Shown: positions 45,110 through 58,084 of the stretch, in pieces
How positions within the stretch are numbered: position 1 is the stretch's first letter
Layout of the letters: each line of letters opens with the position of its first letter
Assembly (NCBI GenBank): GCA_003415625.1
Contig: PYIU01000003.1
Span: forward strand, 2,046,001 to 2,110,000
Source: Aquanectria penicillioides
Lineage: Eukaryota > Ascomycota > Sordariomycetes > Hypocreales > Nectriaceae
Direction: 5' to 3'
Length of the DNA stretch: 64,000 bases
Program-made: the position numbers and the translations under genes
Notes under the pieces: generated by a model
Database searches by the model: none
What the model was told of the DNA's origin: nothing
The model's input: only the letters and a program-made list of their open reading frames with translations

Positions 45110-48100
45110 CCCCAGCCCCCTAAATGATTATAGTTAAAGACTTTAATTTACACCACCCAATTTAGAACTGCTATAATAGAACCACCCTATATAGCCTAAC
45201 CTTTCTAATAGAAATACAATAGCTAAATACAGCCCTAATAACCCCTTATAGAATAGTAACTTAAGAAGTAAGCAATATTAAAAATAGCACCCTTAACCTA
45301 ATCTAGGCCTTAAAGAATAGCTATACTACCTATTTAAGCCCTAATTATAATCTAGATAGCTCTAACTATATCCTACAGCAAATATATATTAGGCTCTCTA
45401 TAGATATACTACCTCCTTTCCTATTAAACCCTTAGCCTATAGCATTTAACTAATGCATAATAAACCTTAAAAAGGCTAAACTTAAAGCATAAGTTACCCT
45501 TTACTAAACTTTTAGCAAGATAACCTCTATATAATAGTTAGAATAGGCAATTAAATAGCTAACTTAAGGACTATATTAAATTGCTTAATATACTACTTTA
45601 ATATAAAGGCAATTTAGGCCTAATTGCAATAACTAATAGGACTAGCCTACTATAAAGGCTATCTATTAATTTAAATAAGTATAAAGATATATATAATGCA
45701 ATAGTATAATAGCTAATTAACTAAAACTATAAAAAGTAGGCAATAAGTAAAAGGCTTATATAATTAAGGCTAAGCAAATAGCTTAATATAATACTTTATT
45801 TAAAGCTAAAATAAAGAAAGGTATAGGTAGCTAAAAGAAACTTTAGAACTTAAAAAAATAGGCATAACTTTAAAGCAGTATTGCCTTAGCCCTATTGCAG
45901 CTCCCTCCTTTTAATTGCTTTAAGTAAGATTCTTTAGCTATAAGCTATATTAAGAAGGCAACTATACTAATAAAATGCTTTTTCCTTAAACTTTAGGTAA
46001 ATAATTAAAATATTAAACCTATTATAATAGACCTTATAATATAACCTATAGATATAGACTAAATGCTATAAAACATTAAGGACTTAATGCAAAACTGCAT
46101 TAAACTTTATAAATTAATATACTTACTTTTTAAAATTTAATTATAAAAAGCTTTTAGTAATAATAGATTTTCTATTAGCTTCCTTAAAGTATATAATAAG
46201 CCCTTTTTAAAAGCCCTTACTATTATTATTAATATAAGTATTATATTTAAGCACTTTTTATATTGCTTTTATTATATAATTACTATTATTATTCTTAAAT
46301 TAAATAAAATAATAGCCTAAAAATATATAGTATTTAAATAGAAATCTATCTCCCTTTTTAGTATTATTAATAAAGTAATAAAATTAATAATAGTTTAATA
46401 AATAGTAATAATAGCTAAAAACCTAAATATACTTTTTAATAGTTAAATAGGGAATAGGCCTTAAAGGTCCATTAAGCTTGCCCTTATAGTTATAGTAAAA
46501 GCAATATATATAGTATAGGCCTATAGTAAAATAGTATTACTTTTTTAATTAAACTTTACTATAGCCTTTAATTTAATTAACTATAAAAGGCTTATTGCTA
46601 CTTTTTATAATTAAGGCTATTTATAATAATTATTAATTTAGCTTTTTAGCTATTTATTTAAGCAGTTAATATACCTTTAGTTTAATAGTAAGTCCTTTAA
46701 ACTTTATAGCATTAAAGCTAAAGTCCTATAGGGATTGCTACTTTTTTTATTCTCTTTATTCTATTTATATTAGGGCTCTATATAGCACTTAAGGAAGTCT
46801 TTAGCATTATAGTAATTAGATTTACTAATAATATAAATATACTTATATTTAAGAAAGATATAGTAAAGACTTAAGCCTAACTTAAAGCTATATAGATAGT
46901 ATATATATTTTAGGTCTTTATTAATAGTATAATCTTTAAACCTATTAAGGCCTAACTTCTTTATTTCTTCTATTAATATTAAAGGCATTAAGTCTAACTA
47001 ACCCTTACTTATAATATAATCTAGCTATAGGAATTATACTATTTCCTTAAGTTATAGCTATATAAAAAGCTACTTTAGGGCCTATATATTTTTAAGCTTA
47101 AAGGAAAACTTAAGCGCTAAAGGCAGGCCCTTATTGCCTTTATAGTAAGTATATAGGGAGTAAACTTTAAGGCTGCCTATATAATATATATATATATAAT
47201 TAAATTTATAATTGCTTATAGCATTAATATATACTATTCCTTAATAAAAAGGGGCAGCAATCTAAAAGGGATTGCTAAAGCCCTATTTATTAAATAGACT
47301 TAAGCCCTTTATATTATTAAAGGAGGCTATAAGGCTACTTTAATTAAATTGCTAAAAAGTAAGCTTAAAATCCTTTTATTTAATATATACTTTAATAAAT
47401 AATTTATTTAATTTTAAGGCTAGCTTTAAGCTTAAGGCATTAAAAAACTTATTTTCTTTATAATTATATTAGCAATGCATTAAATCTATTGCTATTACTA
47501 TAATAGCCTTTAGTATAAATTAATATAGAAATATAAAGAATGGCTTATTAATTAGCTTTTTAATAGAGAATATAAAAAGAACTAAAAGTTAATTAAGGAT
47601 TAAGTATTAATTAACTAAAGGCATTAATAAAAATAAGCTAAATATAAGTTTTATAAATAGTATATAAATAATAAAATAAAGGCAGCTAAAATCTTTTTAT
47701 TTTATATAAAAAAGAAAACTATTTATCTATATAAAGAACTTAAAAAGTATAAAAGCTTTTTATTTACCTAAATGTAAATAGAATGTATTAAACTTTAGGG
47801 ATTCCTTTTTTAAAAAAAGGTCCCTAAAGTAAGTATACTTTAGTGCTAATATAAAAATACTATTAAAACAATTAGCTATATTATATTATATTGCTTACTT
47901 TACTTAAGTTAAAAAGAAACTTTATTTAATTTACTTTATAACCTCTTTAAGCTTAAATAGTACTTATTTAAAGCCTAAACTATATATTGCTTTATTAAAT
48001 AGCTAGCCTATTTATATATTATACTATACTATAAGCTAGCTATTAAGCTATATTTAGTTTAAAATATATTTATTTTTATATTGCCTTTATCTTTTAGTAA

Positions 48101-49487
48101 CTTTTTTATTTAAGCGCTTTAACCCCTCTATTAAAAGGGAAGTTAATATACTTAAAAAAACCCCCTTTAAAAGAGAGAAAAAACCAGCCTATTATATAAA
48201 TAATATACTAAAGCCTGCCCCCTTAATAGCTAGATCTTTACTTTAGCTCTATTTTAGTTTTAAACCCTACTTTTATTTATTGCTATATTTAATCTATATT
48301 TATCTATTCTAGCAACTTTATTTACTTTAAGTCTATATCCTCCCTAAAAGATATAAAATCTATTTTATTTTTTTTATTATTCTTCTTACTATTTTCCTTT
48401 TTATTCTTAAGCCCCCCTTACTTTAATCCCCTTTTAGCTCTATTTAAGCTTAAGCTATTACTTAAAGAGCTATATTAAACTTTAGTTTTTACTATTAATA
48501 TTAGCTAATATAAACCTATATTAAGACTAACTCTATCTATTGCTATTATTGCTCTTTAATGCTATCTATCCTTAAGTAGCTTTAGCCCCCTTAATTAAAA
48601 AAGGCAATATAGCTATTAAGCTCTTAAGAGCTATAGCTATATAATTAACTTTATTAATTAGCTTATAAAGCTAATTAATATTAAAACCTATAATTAAAAC
48701 TATAGGTATAGCTTAAAAGTATGCTTAAATTGCCTTTCTTTTGGCTTAAGTAATTTTAGCCCTTAACTATTAAAGCTTCTCTTTCTATAACCTATATTAG
48801 CAATATACTTATAGTAAAATTAAATTAAGCTATACTTACTATAGCTATTCCCTTTTATAAAGCTACTATTAGTATATAGGCATTAGCCTTTATTAAATAT
48901 AATAGTAGCTTATATAGCTTATATATATAGGCATAAGCTATATAGCTATTAGCTTTAGTATTTACTAATAGTTAGTCTCCTTTAGCTATAAAGAATAGAA
49001 AAAGAAGGATTATATATTAGCTTAATTTTAATATAGACTATTCTTTTTATTTTTTATTATTTATATAATGCATATAGAATAGGGCAGATCCTATACTGCC
49101 TTTAGGGTTAATATAGCACCCTTTACTTTAGTATAGCTAGCTTAATGTTTTAGTATCTATTAATATTAATATAAAATGCTATCTATAGATATATTAAGTA
49201 TATACTGCTATTATTATTATTATTATTATAATTATAGTTATAGTTATAATTATTATTATTATTATTATAATTATTATTTTTAGCTATATATAATTAGTAT
49301 AGAATAGCAATAGAAATAGCAATTAGCGCTTATATAAATTAAGTATTTTATATAAGTAATGCATTAATAGAGCATATACTTAAAGGCAATAAGAAAGCTT
49401 TTATAGAAATATATAAAGAAAGAAAAAAAAAAAAGGAAATAGATATATTAATAAAGATTAAAAAATAATAATAGTAATATTTAAATA
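45110..49487 (-). repeat. Family A repeat, copy B
   Basis: Reverse complement of copy A and less mutated. Examples are the minus-strand open frame 46988-46770 starting MPLILIEEIKKLGLNRF and a region near 48300-48420 that on the minus strand encodes IDFISFREDIDLK after Lys/Asn-rich codons. If TAA/TAG are taken as former Gln codons, a frame of well over 1000 codons appears on the minus strand. No domain is recognised. The copy ends at a family T unit (49488-49815), as copy A does at 33195, so family T was probably present before duplication or is part of the element. Confidence 0.6.
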
Positions 49488-49815
49488 GCTAATAGCTAGC
49501 TAGCTATTAGCTAGTATTAAATTGGCGCCTTACTTCTTGCAATAGGCCTATAGTATAAATAATTTAGGCCTATTATAGGCCCTACTTTTACCTTACTTAC
49601 TAACCTTATAATTAGGCAAATAGAATATTTTAATAATAGTATTAAATTAACTTTTAATTTAATGCTCCTTTATAGAGGACCTACATTAAGTTTAATATTA
49701 TATTAAATAAAGGTTTTTATTCTATTAGTATAGTTTTTTCCTTTATTTATATAGTATAGAAGCACTATTTACTTTATAGGTCTATAGAGTATTAATAAAT
49801 AAATAAATAAATAAA
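49488..49815 (+). repeat. Family T repeat, third copy
   Basis: About 328 bp starting AGCTAATAGCTAGCTAGC and ending TAGTATAGAAGCACT...CTATAGAGTATTAATAAATAAATA. The final 100 bp resemble the SINE 3' end closely. It keeps more GC than its two relatives at 32.5-33.2 kb. Confidence 0.65.
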
Positions 49816-52466
49816 TAAATGCAAATATTTATTATAAAAATAAACTTAATTAAATTATATAATTAATTAATATTATCTATATAGCTATAGGCAATAATTA
49901 AATTACTATAAGATTAAATAAATTTATTTTTACTATATAAAAGCTAATTAAGCTTTAAGGAATTATATAAAAAGCTATAAGTAAAGTTTAAATAAAGAAT
50001 AAAAATAAAAATAAAAATAAAAATAATATTATATTTTTAAATATATATTTATAAATACTTAAATATAGTAAAATTATAGTAATTAAAAGGCAGCAATTAA
50101 GCCTATTAAAATTAATAAAGTATAAAATCTAAGAAATTTAAAATATAAATAATATTATTATTAATTATACTATAATATAAATATTAGCAATAGGCTTAAG
50201 TAATAGTAGCTTTAAAGCTAATAAAAATAAAGGTTTTATTGCTACTACCTCTATTAAACTAATAGTTATAGTTAAGTAAAGTATAGTATATATATTTATA
50301 AGCTTTAGTAAAGAGTTTACCTTTAGGTTTAAACTTAATAAAAAATATACTATTTTATTCTTACTTTTATATTAATATTATAAGCTTATAAAGTAAAGTA
50401 AAAAATAAAATAAAGATAAAATCTAAAATAAAGGCAATAATAGTAATAACTATAATAATAAGTCTAAAGATTATTTACTATAAAAGCAATTATATTATTT
50501 TTTTAATAGTAAAAGAGATATAAATAAGTCTTATATAATTAAGGCTATAGTAAAGCTCTTTAAAGTTTAAATGCTTTTTATTAATTATTAATTATAGCTA
50601 TATTTAAAATAATAATAATAAATATTAATAGCATTATAATCTACTCTATTTATAGCCTAATAGTAAATAAGTCTTTTATATAGCAAAAGTATAATATAGT
50701 TAAAAGTAATTAGTTTATAAATAAATCTATTTAATTGCTATAAAAAGAGATAGATATTAATTATTAATAAAATAAGTATATTTAATATTAATATACTATT
50801 AAAAATAAATAATAAGCTTTAGTTTCTATATAAATATAATAAAAGCTTTAATAGCATTTTTATTATACTTTTTTATAGTAATTTATATTAATTTAGCTTT
50901 ATAATAAATAAAATATTTTTACTATTTAATAGTATATATTTATAGAATAGAAATAAAAACCTATAAAAGTATAATTATAATAAGGCCTATAAGCTATAGC
51001 AAAAGTTTAAATTAATTATAATCCTTAAGGAATAAGTATATATAGCTAAAGATCTTAAGCTATTAAGCTTACTATATTATATTTAAATAGAAATATAAAA
51101 CTATAGCAATATAAATATACTTAATAGTAAGTGCTTTTAATAAAGGCATAAGATCCTATAGAAGACTAATATTATAATAGTTATACTATTAAACTGCAAT
51201 TGCTAAAACCTTAATATAAAGGCAATATTTACATTCTATAGGCAAGTAAAAAAGCTATTATAGATCTTCCTTTTTATATATACTTAAAAGTTAAGCAGTA
51301 ATGCTATTAGCAATAATAATAGTAGTAGTAATAGCAATAAAGGAAAAGAAAAAGAAAAAGAAAGAAAAAGAAAAGAAAAAAGAAAAAGAGAAAAAAAAGA
51401 AAAAAGAAAAGAAAGTAATAGCTAGCTAATAAAAGTAAAGGCATTTATAATCCTAAAATAGAGCAATAATAGTAAGATTATTATATCTAGAGTTTTTATA
51501 TTTATATTAAATATATTAATTATAATAATAAAAAATAAATATTAAGATTTTAAGCTAATTAATAAAGCAAGCTATAAGACTATTAAAATTACTATAAACC
51601 TAAAGTATTTAAGCCAATAAATATTAAATAGTATTTTTATTTATTTAAGGCTATTTATTACTATTATACTATTATTTAAGTTAATAATAGGCTATAGCTT
51701 TATAGATATCCCTTAAGGCATAATTTTACTAAAGCTAATAAATAAGCTAATTAATTTAAAAAAAAGAAAAAGGTTTTAATAAAAGCATAAAGTATTCTAT
51801 AAAGGATTGCTCTATACTTTAGCCTTTATTTATACTAACTATAAAATATAGGGCTAAATATTAAAAAAGGCTAAACTTAACCTTTATAGTTTTTATATAG
51901 TTTTTAATAAAAGTAATATAAATATAGCAATATAGTATAATTTATATAGCCTTTATATATAGCTTTTATTGTATTAATATTTCAGTAATATAATACTATT
52001 AATAAAAGTAAAGAAAAGAGATATAATTAATAATATAATCTTTAATAATATAATAAAAATAAAAGTAAAGCTTAATTATTTAAGTAAAAAAACTATATAC
52101 TTTATATAAAAATTAAGCTAATAAATAAATTAATATAGCTATATAAATATATAATAGAGATTACTTTTTTTTTTAATTTTAAGATTTTATTTTATTTTAA
52201 ATTATATTATATAAGCTTATATAAAAGTTATATAAAAATTATATAAATATTATATATAATTTATATAATTTTATATTATTTTATTTTAATATTTAATAAG
52301 CCTTAAGCTTAAGCTATTTAGCTAATAGTATATATAATATAATACAATACATAAAATATATATATATAAGGAAGGCAGGGAGAGGGGGAGGGAAGGCAGT
52401 AATAGGGCAGGAGGGCGAGTAGCGGCTAATAGATCCCTTTAAAAGAAGCAAGTTCTTAAAAGGGCA
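49816..52466 (-). repeat. Family C repeat, minus-strand copy
   Basis: The right end, read on the minus strand, starts TGCCCTTTTAAGAACTTGC and passes into a C-rich edge (52437-52371) and then AT-rich sequence with TTATATAA words. The same order occurs on the plus strand from 62678. A matching inner block is found near 51960-52100 (minus) and 63600-63740 (plus). A long A/G-only tract lies at about 51340-51414. The left limit is uncertain. The class is unknown; the TG start suggests an LTR. Confidence 0.5.
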
Positions 52467-54857
52467 TACTCCCTTAGATTTACTAAAGGCAGATCTATTC
52501 TATTTTTTATTTACTATTTATTTATTAATTCTATACTTTATTTATAGCTTTCTATTTTTACTTTATGCTTTTATTTTGCTTTTATATTTAATGCCCCTTT
52601 ATAGTATTATTTATTTAGTATTTATTGCTATATATAGGCATTTTTAATTGCTTTATAAATATTCTTTATTAAATAAATAAAAATAATAAAATAGATAGAA
52701 ATTATAATAAAAAGCATTTTTTAAATTACTTTATTTTAATCTTACTTTTATCTTTTTAAAAGAATTTTTATTTATAAATAAAGCAATTTATTCTTTTATT
52801 TTAAACTTCTTTTTTTTTCTTTTTTTAGCTTTAATATAAATTATATATATATATCTTTATAGTATTTTTAGTCTTTAATTTATATATATTAATTATAGTT
52901 ATTTTAATAAATATATATATATAGATATAAATATTATAAATTAATTTTATAGTTTAAAATTAAATTCTATAATTTAAAATTAAAATTTATAGTTTATTTT
53001 TAAGTTTTATAGCTCTTTTTTTGCTAATTATTTATAATAGTAATGATTTATTAAATAAACTATTATCTCTTTTTATTAACTCCCTATTGCCTTTATTATA
53101 AGTTATTTTATAGCTTAAAATTAAATAATATATTGCTAATATTATTTTAGTAGTATAAATTAATAATAGAGTTATATATATGCCTAAGCTACTAATATAG
53201 TTTAGGCAAAAGAACTTTTTGCTATAGTTAAATATACTACTAAACTATAAGTATTTTTAAATTAATTTTTAAGCTTTATTTAATAGTTTTGCTTTATATA
53301 GTGCCTTTTAGTAGTAGCTAATGCTTTATTTTGCCTATCTATTATTAGCCTATAAGTTATAGGCTAAAGTAATAGTAAATAGTAAAGGCATTTTAGTAGC
53401 CTTAAGTAGCATTATAAGCACTGCAATTCTAATAGCTATTATTACTTTATATAAGTGTATTTATTTTATTGTTTTGCATTTTGTTTTACTAATTTAAGTT
53501 ATAAAATAGCCTTTTTACTATACTCTTTATAGTATTGTTTTTTTAGATTATATTTAAAGAGATAATATTATAAAGAAAGTAAGAGTTTAATTTAATAGCT
53601 TATTTTTAAGTTTTAAACTGCAAAATTAATTTTTATATTATAGAAGAAAAATAAATAATATATTACTATTAAAGTTATATTAAATAAATATACTATAAGT
53701 ACCTTTTTATTTATTAAAGACCTTTATTTTTTAGTAAATAAAATAATTAAAATTATTTTAAAGTTTATTTTACTATTTTATAGCTTATTTTATTATTTTG
53801 CATTTTAGCTAGTAGCTATTATAATAGCAATAAATTAATAAATTTTATTATATTAATTCTTTATTTCTTTACTATTTTTATAATATTAAATATAAAATCT
53901 ATAAGCCTTTTAGTATTTCTTTAATTATATATTTTTATAAATCTTAACTTTATTATATTTAAATATATTTTATTAAGTCTATAAATTTAAATTAATTTTA
54001 GCTCTTAAGAAATAATTTACCTTATAGTAGCTTTATTAATCTATTAGCTATTAAATTTATATTTTATTTATATAAAATAGAGATTATTTTTACTATTATA
54101 AATTGCTTTAATTAATAATTATATATAATAATATATTTAAGTTTAATTTTTAATTTTTTAAAAGGATTTTAAATAAATTTAATTATTTATTAGTTATTAT
54201 AAATAAATTTTAAAATAAAATTCTAAAGCTTAATTATAAGTTCTATAAATAGTCTTTACTAATAGAATTCTTTCTTTATAGCTTAAAAAAAAGCAAGCAA
54301 TTCTATTTTTATAGTTAATATTATAATTATATTTTATTTATTTATATATTATTTAATTAATCTATTAAAAAGTTTTATTATATATATTTATAAACTTTTT
54401 TAATTTATAATATTATTAATAAAAGATATATTATTATATATTAAAAAGTTATTTTTGCCTTTAAACTATAAAATAAGAAAATAAATTATATAAAGATAAT
54501 AAAATATTTAATTTACTGCCTTTATATAAAGTTCTTTTAGATTTATTATAAATTTTATAAAAGATAATATAATAAATATAATATTTAATTAAATAATAAC
54601 TATTATATAAAGGATTAAATTAATTATTTATTTATCTTAATTTATTATACTTTATTTTATAATTTAATTATTTAAAAAGAGCTTTATTTTTTTATTAAAG
54701 TTATATTTTCTTTATCTAAAATATATAATTTATAAATCTTCTTTAACTATAAATTTTAAGTTATTTAAATTAATTTTAACCTTATTTTTAAATAATCTTT
54801 ATCTTAAAGAACTATTATAGCTTGCCTTTATTAATTAATTTATATTTTAACTTTAAA

Positions 54858-55032
54858 TTTATAATTACTTTATTTATAATTACTTTATTTATAATTACTT
54901 TATTTATAATTACTTTATTTATAATTACTTTATTTATAATTACTTTATTTATAATTACTTTATTTATAATTACTTTATTTATAATTACTTTATTTATAAT
55001 TACTTTATTTATAATTACTTTATTTATAATTA
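54858..55032. repeat. 15-bp minisatellite, 11 units, inside Copia-2
   Basis: TTTATAATTACTTTA is repeated about eleven times almost without change. Copia-1 has less than two units at the same place, next to the reverse transcriptase catalytic box. The perfect units explain a spurious 84-codon frame (FIITL repeats). The expansion must be recent because the units have not diverged. Confidence 0.9.
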
Positions 55033-57482
55033 ATTTATATCTTTTAGTATATATTATTATATTATTATTTATATAAAAGAAAATAAAAACTTTACTTTTA
55101 TTTTAGCAATATAGTTTATAAAGAATTAATTTAAAGCTAATATTTTATAATATTATTTTAAGCTTTATTTATTTTAAAAAAGATATAATTTTTAGTCTAT
55201 AAAGTGCTTTTTTAAATAATAATATTTAGCTTTTATTTTTATTCTTTTTTATATTTTAATAAAGGTTTTATAAATATATCTATTAATAGTTTTATATTTA
55301 TAAATATATTTATTATATTAAATTATAGTATTTTAAAATTAAACTTTATTATAATTATAAATAGTATTTTAAATAGTTTTTCTATTAATATAAGAATATA
55401 TATTTTTTTAAAACTTACCTTTTACTATTAATCTCTTTAAATAATAAATCTAGCTTTATATTTCTATAAATATTTATATTTATTGAATATATATATATAT
55501 TTATATATAGTTAATAAATTATATATTATAAAATTTAATTTTACTTTTTAATATTTTAATTTAAGACTTTATTTACTAATAATTCTTTAAGTATATTTTC
55601 TTTACTTTTAGAAATATAGCCTTAAACTTATATCTAAAAACATTTCTATAAGAACTTAATACTTAAAGTAAGTTCTTTTAATAAAATTTCTATTTCTTTA
55701 AATAATATCTATTTTATTCTTTTATAGTATATAATTTAATTTATACTTTTTATACTTAATTTTAATATATATTGCCTTAATTATAATAGTATATTTGCAT
55801 TTTTTAAATAATATAGCTTTTATTTTTATAAAAAAGGCTTAATTAAGCTTAATCTATTCTTTTTTTAAATTAATATTTAATATTAAAGGTATTAAATATT
55901 TTTCTTTTTACTTTATTGCTAAAGCTAAAAAGGCTAAAGCTAGACTTTTTAATAGAGTTAAAAAGGTTTTAAATTATAATTAAGTGTATTTTTCTTTTTT
56001 AATTTATAGTTTATTTATATCCTTTTCCTTTTTAGTTTTTAAGTCTTTAATTATATTTTAAAAGCTTATTTTAGTAATTTAAAGCTTATTTTATAATAGA
56101 TTAATATTATTTATTTAATTAATTTATTTAATATTAAAAAGAGCTTTTATTTATATTTATATTTCTTTAAGAGTCTTTTTACTTATAGTTTCTTTTATTT
56201 TAGTATTACTTATTAAAAAGAGGTCTTCTTTATTAAAGATAATACCTTAAGTTATATATACTTAATTAATAATTAGATTTTAAATGCAAAAAAGGTTTTA
56301 GAAATTATATTCTATAAGGTAATCTATTTAAGCCTTTAGGCCTATTTTAAATATAAATTAATTCTTCTTTACTTAAATATATTTAATTATTATAAATAGT
56401 TTATAATTAATTATCTTTAAGTAAATACTTTATAGCTTATAATTCTTATTTAAGCTTTAAATTAATAAAAAAAAGCTTTTATATAGTATTTTTTACTTAA
56501 GTCTTTATTTAAAGTTTAATTTAATAAATATCTTACTATTTTTACTATCCTTAGCTATAGTTTAATTAATAGATTACTTTTAATTATAAAAACTTTTATT
56601 TTCTTTTTTATTATCTATTTAAAATATTCTTTTAAACTATTTTATTGCTATATTTAAAGAGTACTTTTTTTATTGCTATTTCTTTTTAATCTAGCTATAT
56701 ATAGACTAAATTGCTCTTTTAAAGCTTATTATCTATTTTTATTACTTAAAGTTTAATTTTATATTTTATTTTTAATATTTAAGTAAAGTTTATAGTATTA
56801 ATAATAATTATTCTTCTTTTTAATATTTAAAGTAATAATTTTAATATATTCTTAATATATAATATCTTATAATAATGCATAAAGAAAGATTTATTATATT
56901 AAATTAAAAGTTATAGAAATTTAAAAAAAATTGCTCTTTAAAAATTAAGCTTTATATTTATAGTTTATAGTACTTTTAGCATTTTATTTTACTTAATCTA
57001 TAAGTATTATATTTAACTATTATTAGGCCTTTAATCTTTATGCTAATAGTATTATTAATTAAGTATTTTAATATTTTAGATCTTAAATAATTTAATTAAT
57101 AGTGCTATTTTATAGCTTTTATTTATTATAAATATTTTAGTATTTATAAATTATAATAAGGTTTATTTATTATAAATAAGGTTTATTTTAAATAATAGGC
57201 TTATAATATAAAATATATTAATTATAAATAATCTTTAATTTATATAAAGCTTATCTATTTTTATATCTTAAAATATTATCTTTATTTCTTTAATTCTATT
57301 AATAACTATATTAATTAAGTCTTTTTAATAAAATTAAATTTATCTTAATTTATAAGCAAAAAATAATATACCTTAAAATAAAAGAATAAGCTTTACTTTA
57401 TAGGTTTTAAACTTTAATTTTTACTTTTTTATATTTTTAAATAAAAAGGGTTTTTAATTTAATAAAGATAACTTTATTAAAT

Positions 57483-57497
57483 AAAGCTAATTTTAAA
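57483..57497. repeat. Target site duplication, left of SINE-2
   Basis: AAAGCTAATTTTAAA (15 bp) is repeated exactly at 58085-58099, right after the SINE-2 tail. Removing the SINE and one copy restores the Copia-2 sequence. Confidence 0.9.
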
Positions 57498-58084
57498 CCC
57501 CTATAGTGGAGTGGTTACCGCCTAAAAGCCCTTAAAGTAAAGGGAGTGGGTTCAAATCCCGCTAGGGCACCTCTTTTTACCTGCTTGGGATTGGTCCACC
57601 CGGGCAGGGCAAGGGGAACTTAAAAGCAGCCTAGCCCACGGCTGGTAGCGAAAAACTCGGCCGCATCCGGAGCGTTATCCCGGCGAGCCCGACCTGCAAC
57701 AGTGAGGCTACAGGTTTGGGCGGGGCCTGTAAGAGCCTAGCCCCACGGCTCTTGAATAAACCTGGGCCGCGACCGGAGCGCGAGATCCTCGGCAGTTTCC
57801 CCAGCTGTGAATCCTGGGTACAATAACATGCTATTCCTATAGGGCCAATCGGTAGCATAATTGTCACAAGCAGAAGCAGGAGAAGAAGGTGGTCAATATA
57901 TACTGAACTATAAAAGGCACAACTGGTATCCAACCAATTCTAATCTATAGAGATAAATAAGGGGCTAGCAAGCAAGGGATATAGGGGTTTTTATTTAACA
58001 TTTTATATATATGGTTTTTCCTCTATCGAAAATAGTATAGAAGCACTGCCTATTGCAAGACCTATAGAGTATTATTAAATAAAT
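57498..58084 (+). mobile_element. SINE-2: best-preserved copy of a tRNA-headed SINE
   Basis: 587 bp. The first 72 bases resemble a tRNA: box A TAGTGGAGTGG (57504-57514), box B GGTTCAAATCC (57549-57559) with T-stem partners GTGGG/CCCGC, and a 3' half-stem TAGGGCA. TTTTT follows at 57574-57578. The GC-rich body holds two related ~55-bp units (starting AGCCTAGCCCACGGCT and AGCCTAGCCCCACGGCT, 106 bp apart). The 3' part ends TAGTATAGAAGCACTGCC...CTATAGAGTATTATTAAATAAAT. Unlike its surroundings, much of it retains CpG, so it inserted after its host Copia-2 had been RIP-mutated, or was spared. Confidence 0.9.
57504..57578 (+). promoter_or_regulatory. Internal RNA polymerase III promoter and oligo-T of SINE-2
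   Basis: Box A and box B are 45 bp apart (start to start), a normal spacing for a type 2 polymerase III promoter. The T5 run 15 bp after box B is where a tRNA gene would terminate. It is kept in all four copies. Confidence 0.7.

Noticed and set aside
46770..46988. 72-codon minus-strand frame (and its relative at 35654-35848) as a real small gene
   Set aside because: It is a surviving open piece of a longer, RIP-broken frame in family A repeats; the flanks carry many stops in both copies.
54822..55076. 84-codon frame of repeated FIITL residues
   Set aside because: Produced entirely by the 15-bp minisatellite inside a degraded Copia element.
57631..57933. 100-codon minus-strand frame inside SINE-2
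   Set aside because: It lies antisense across the SINE body and is broken in the other copies; it is an accident of the GC-rich sequence.
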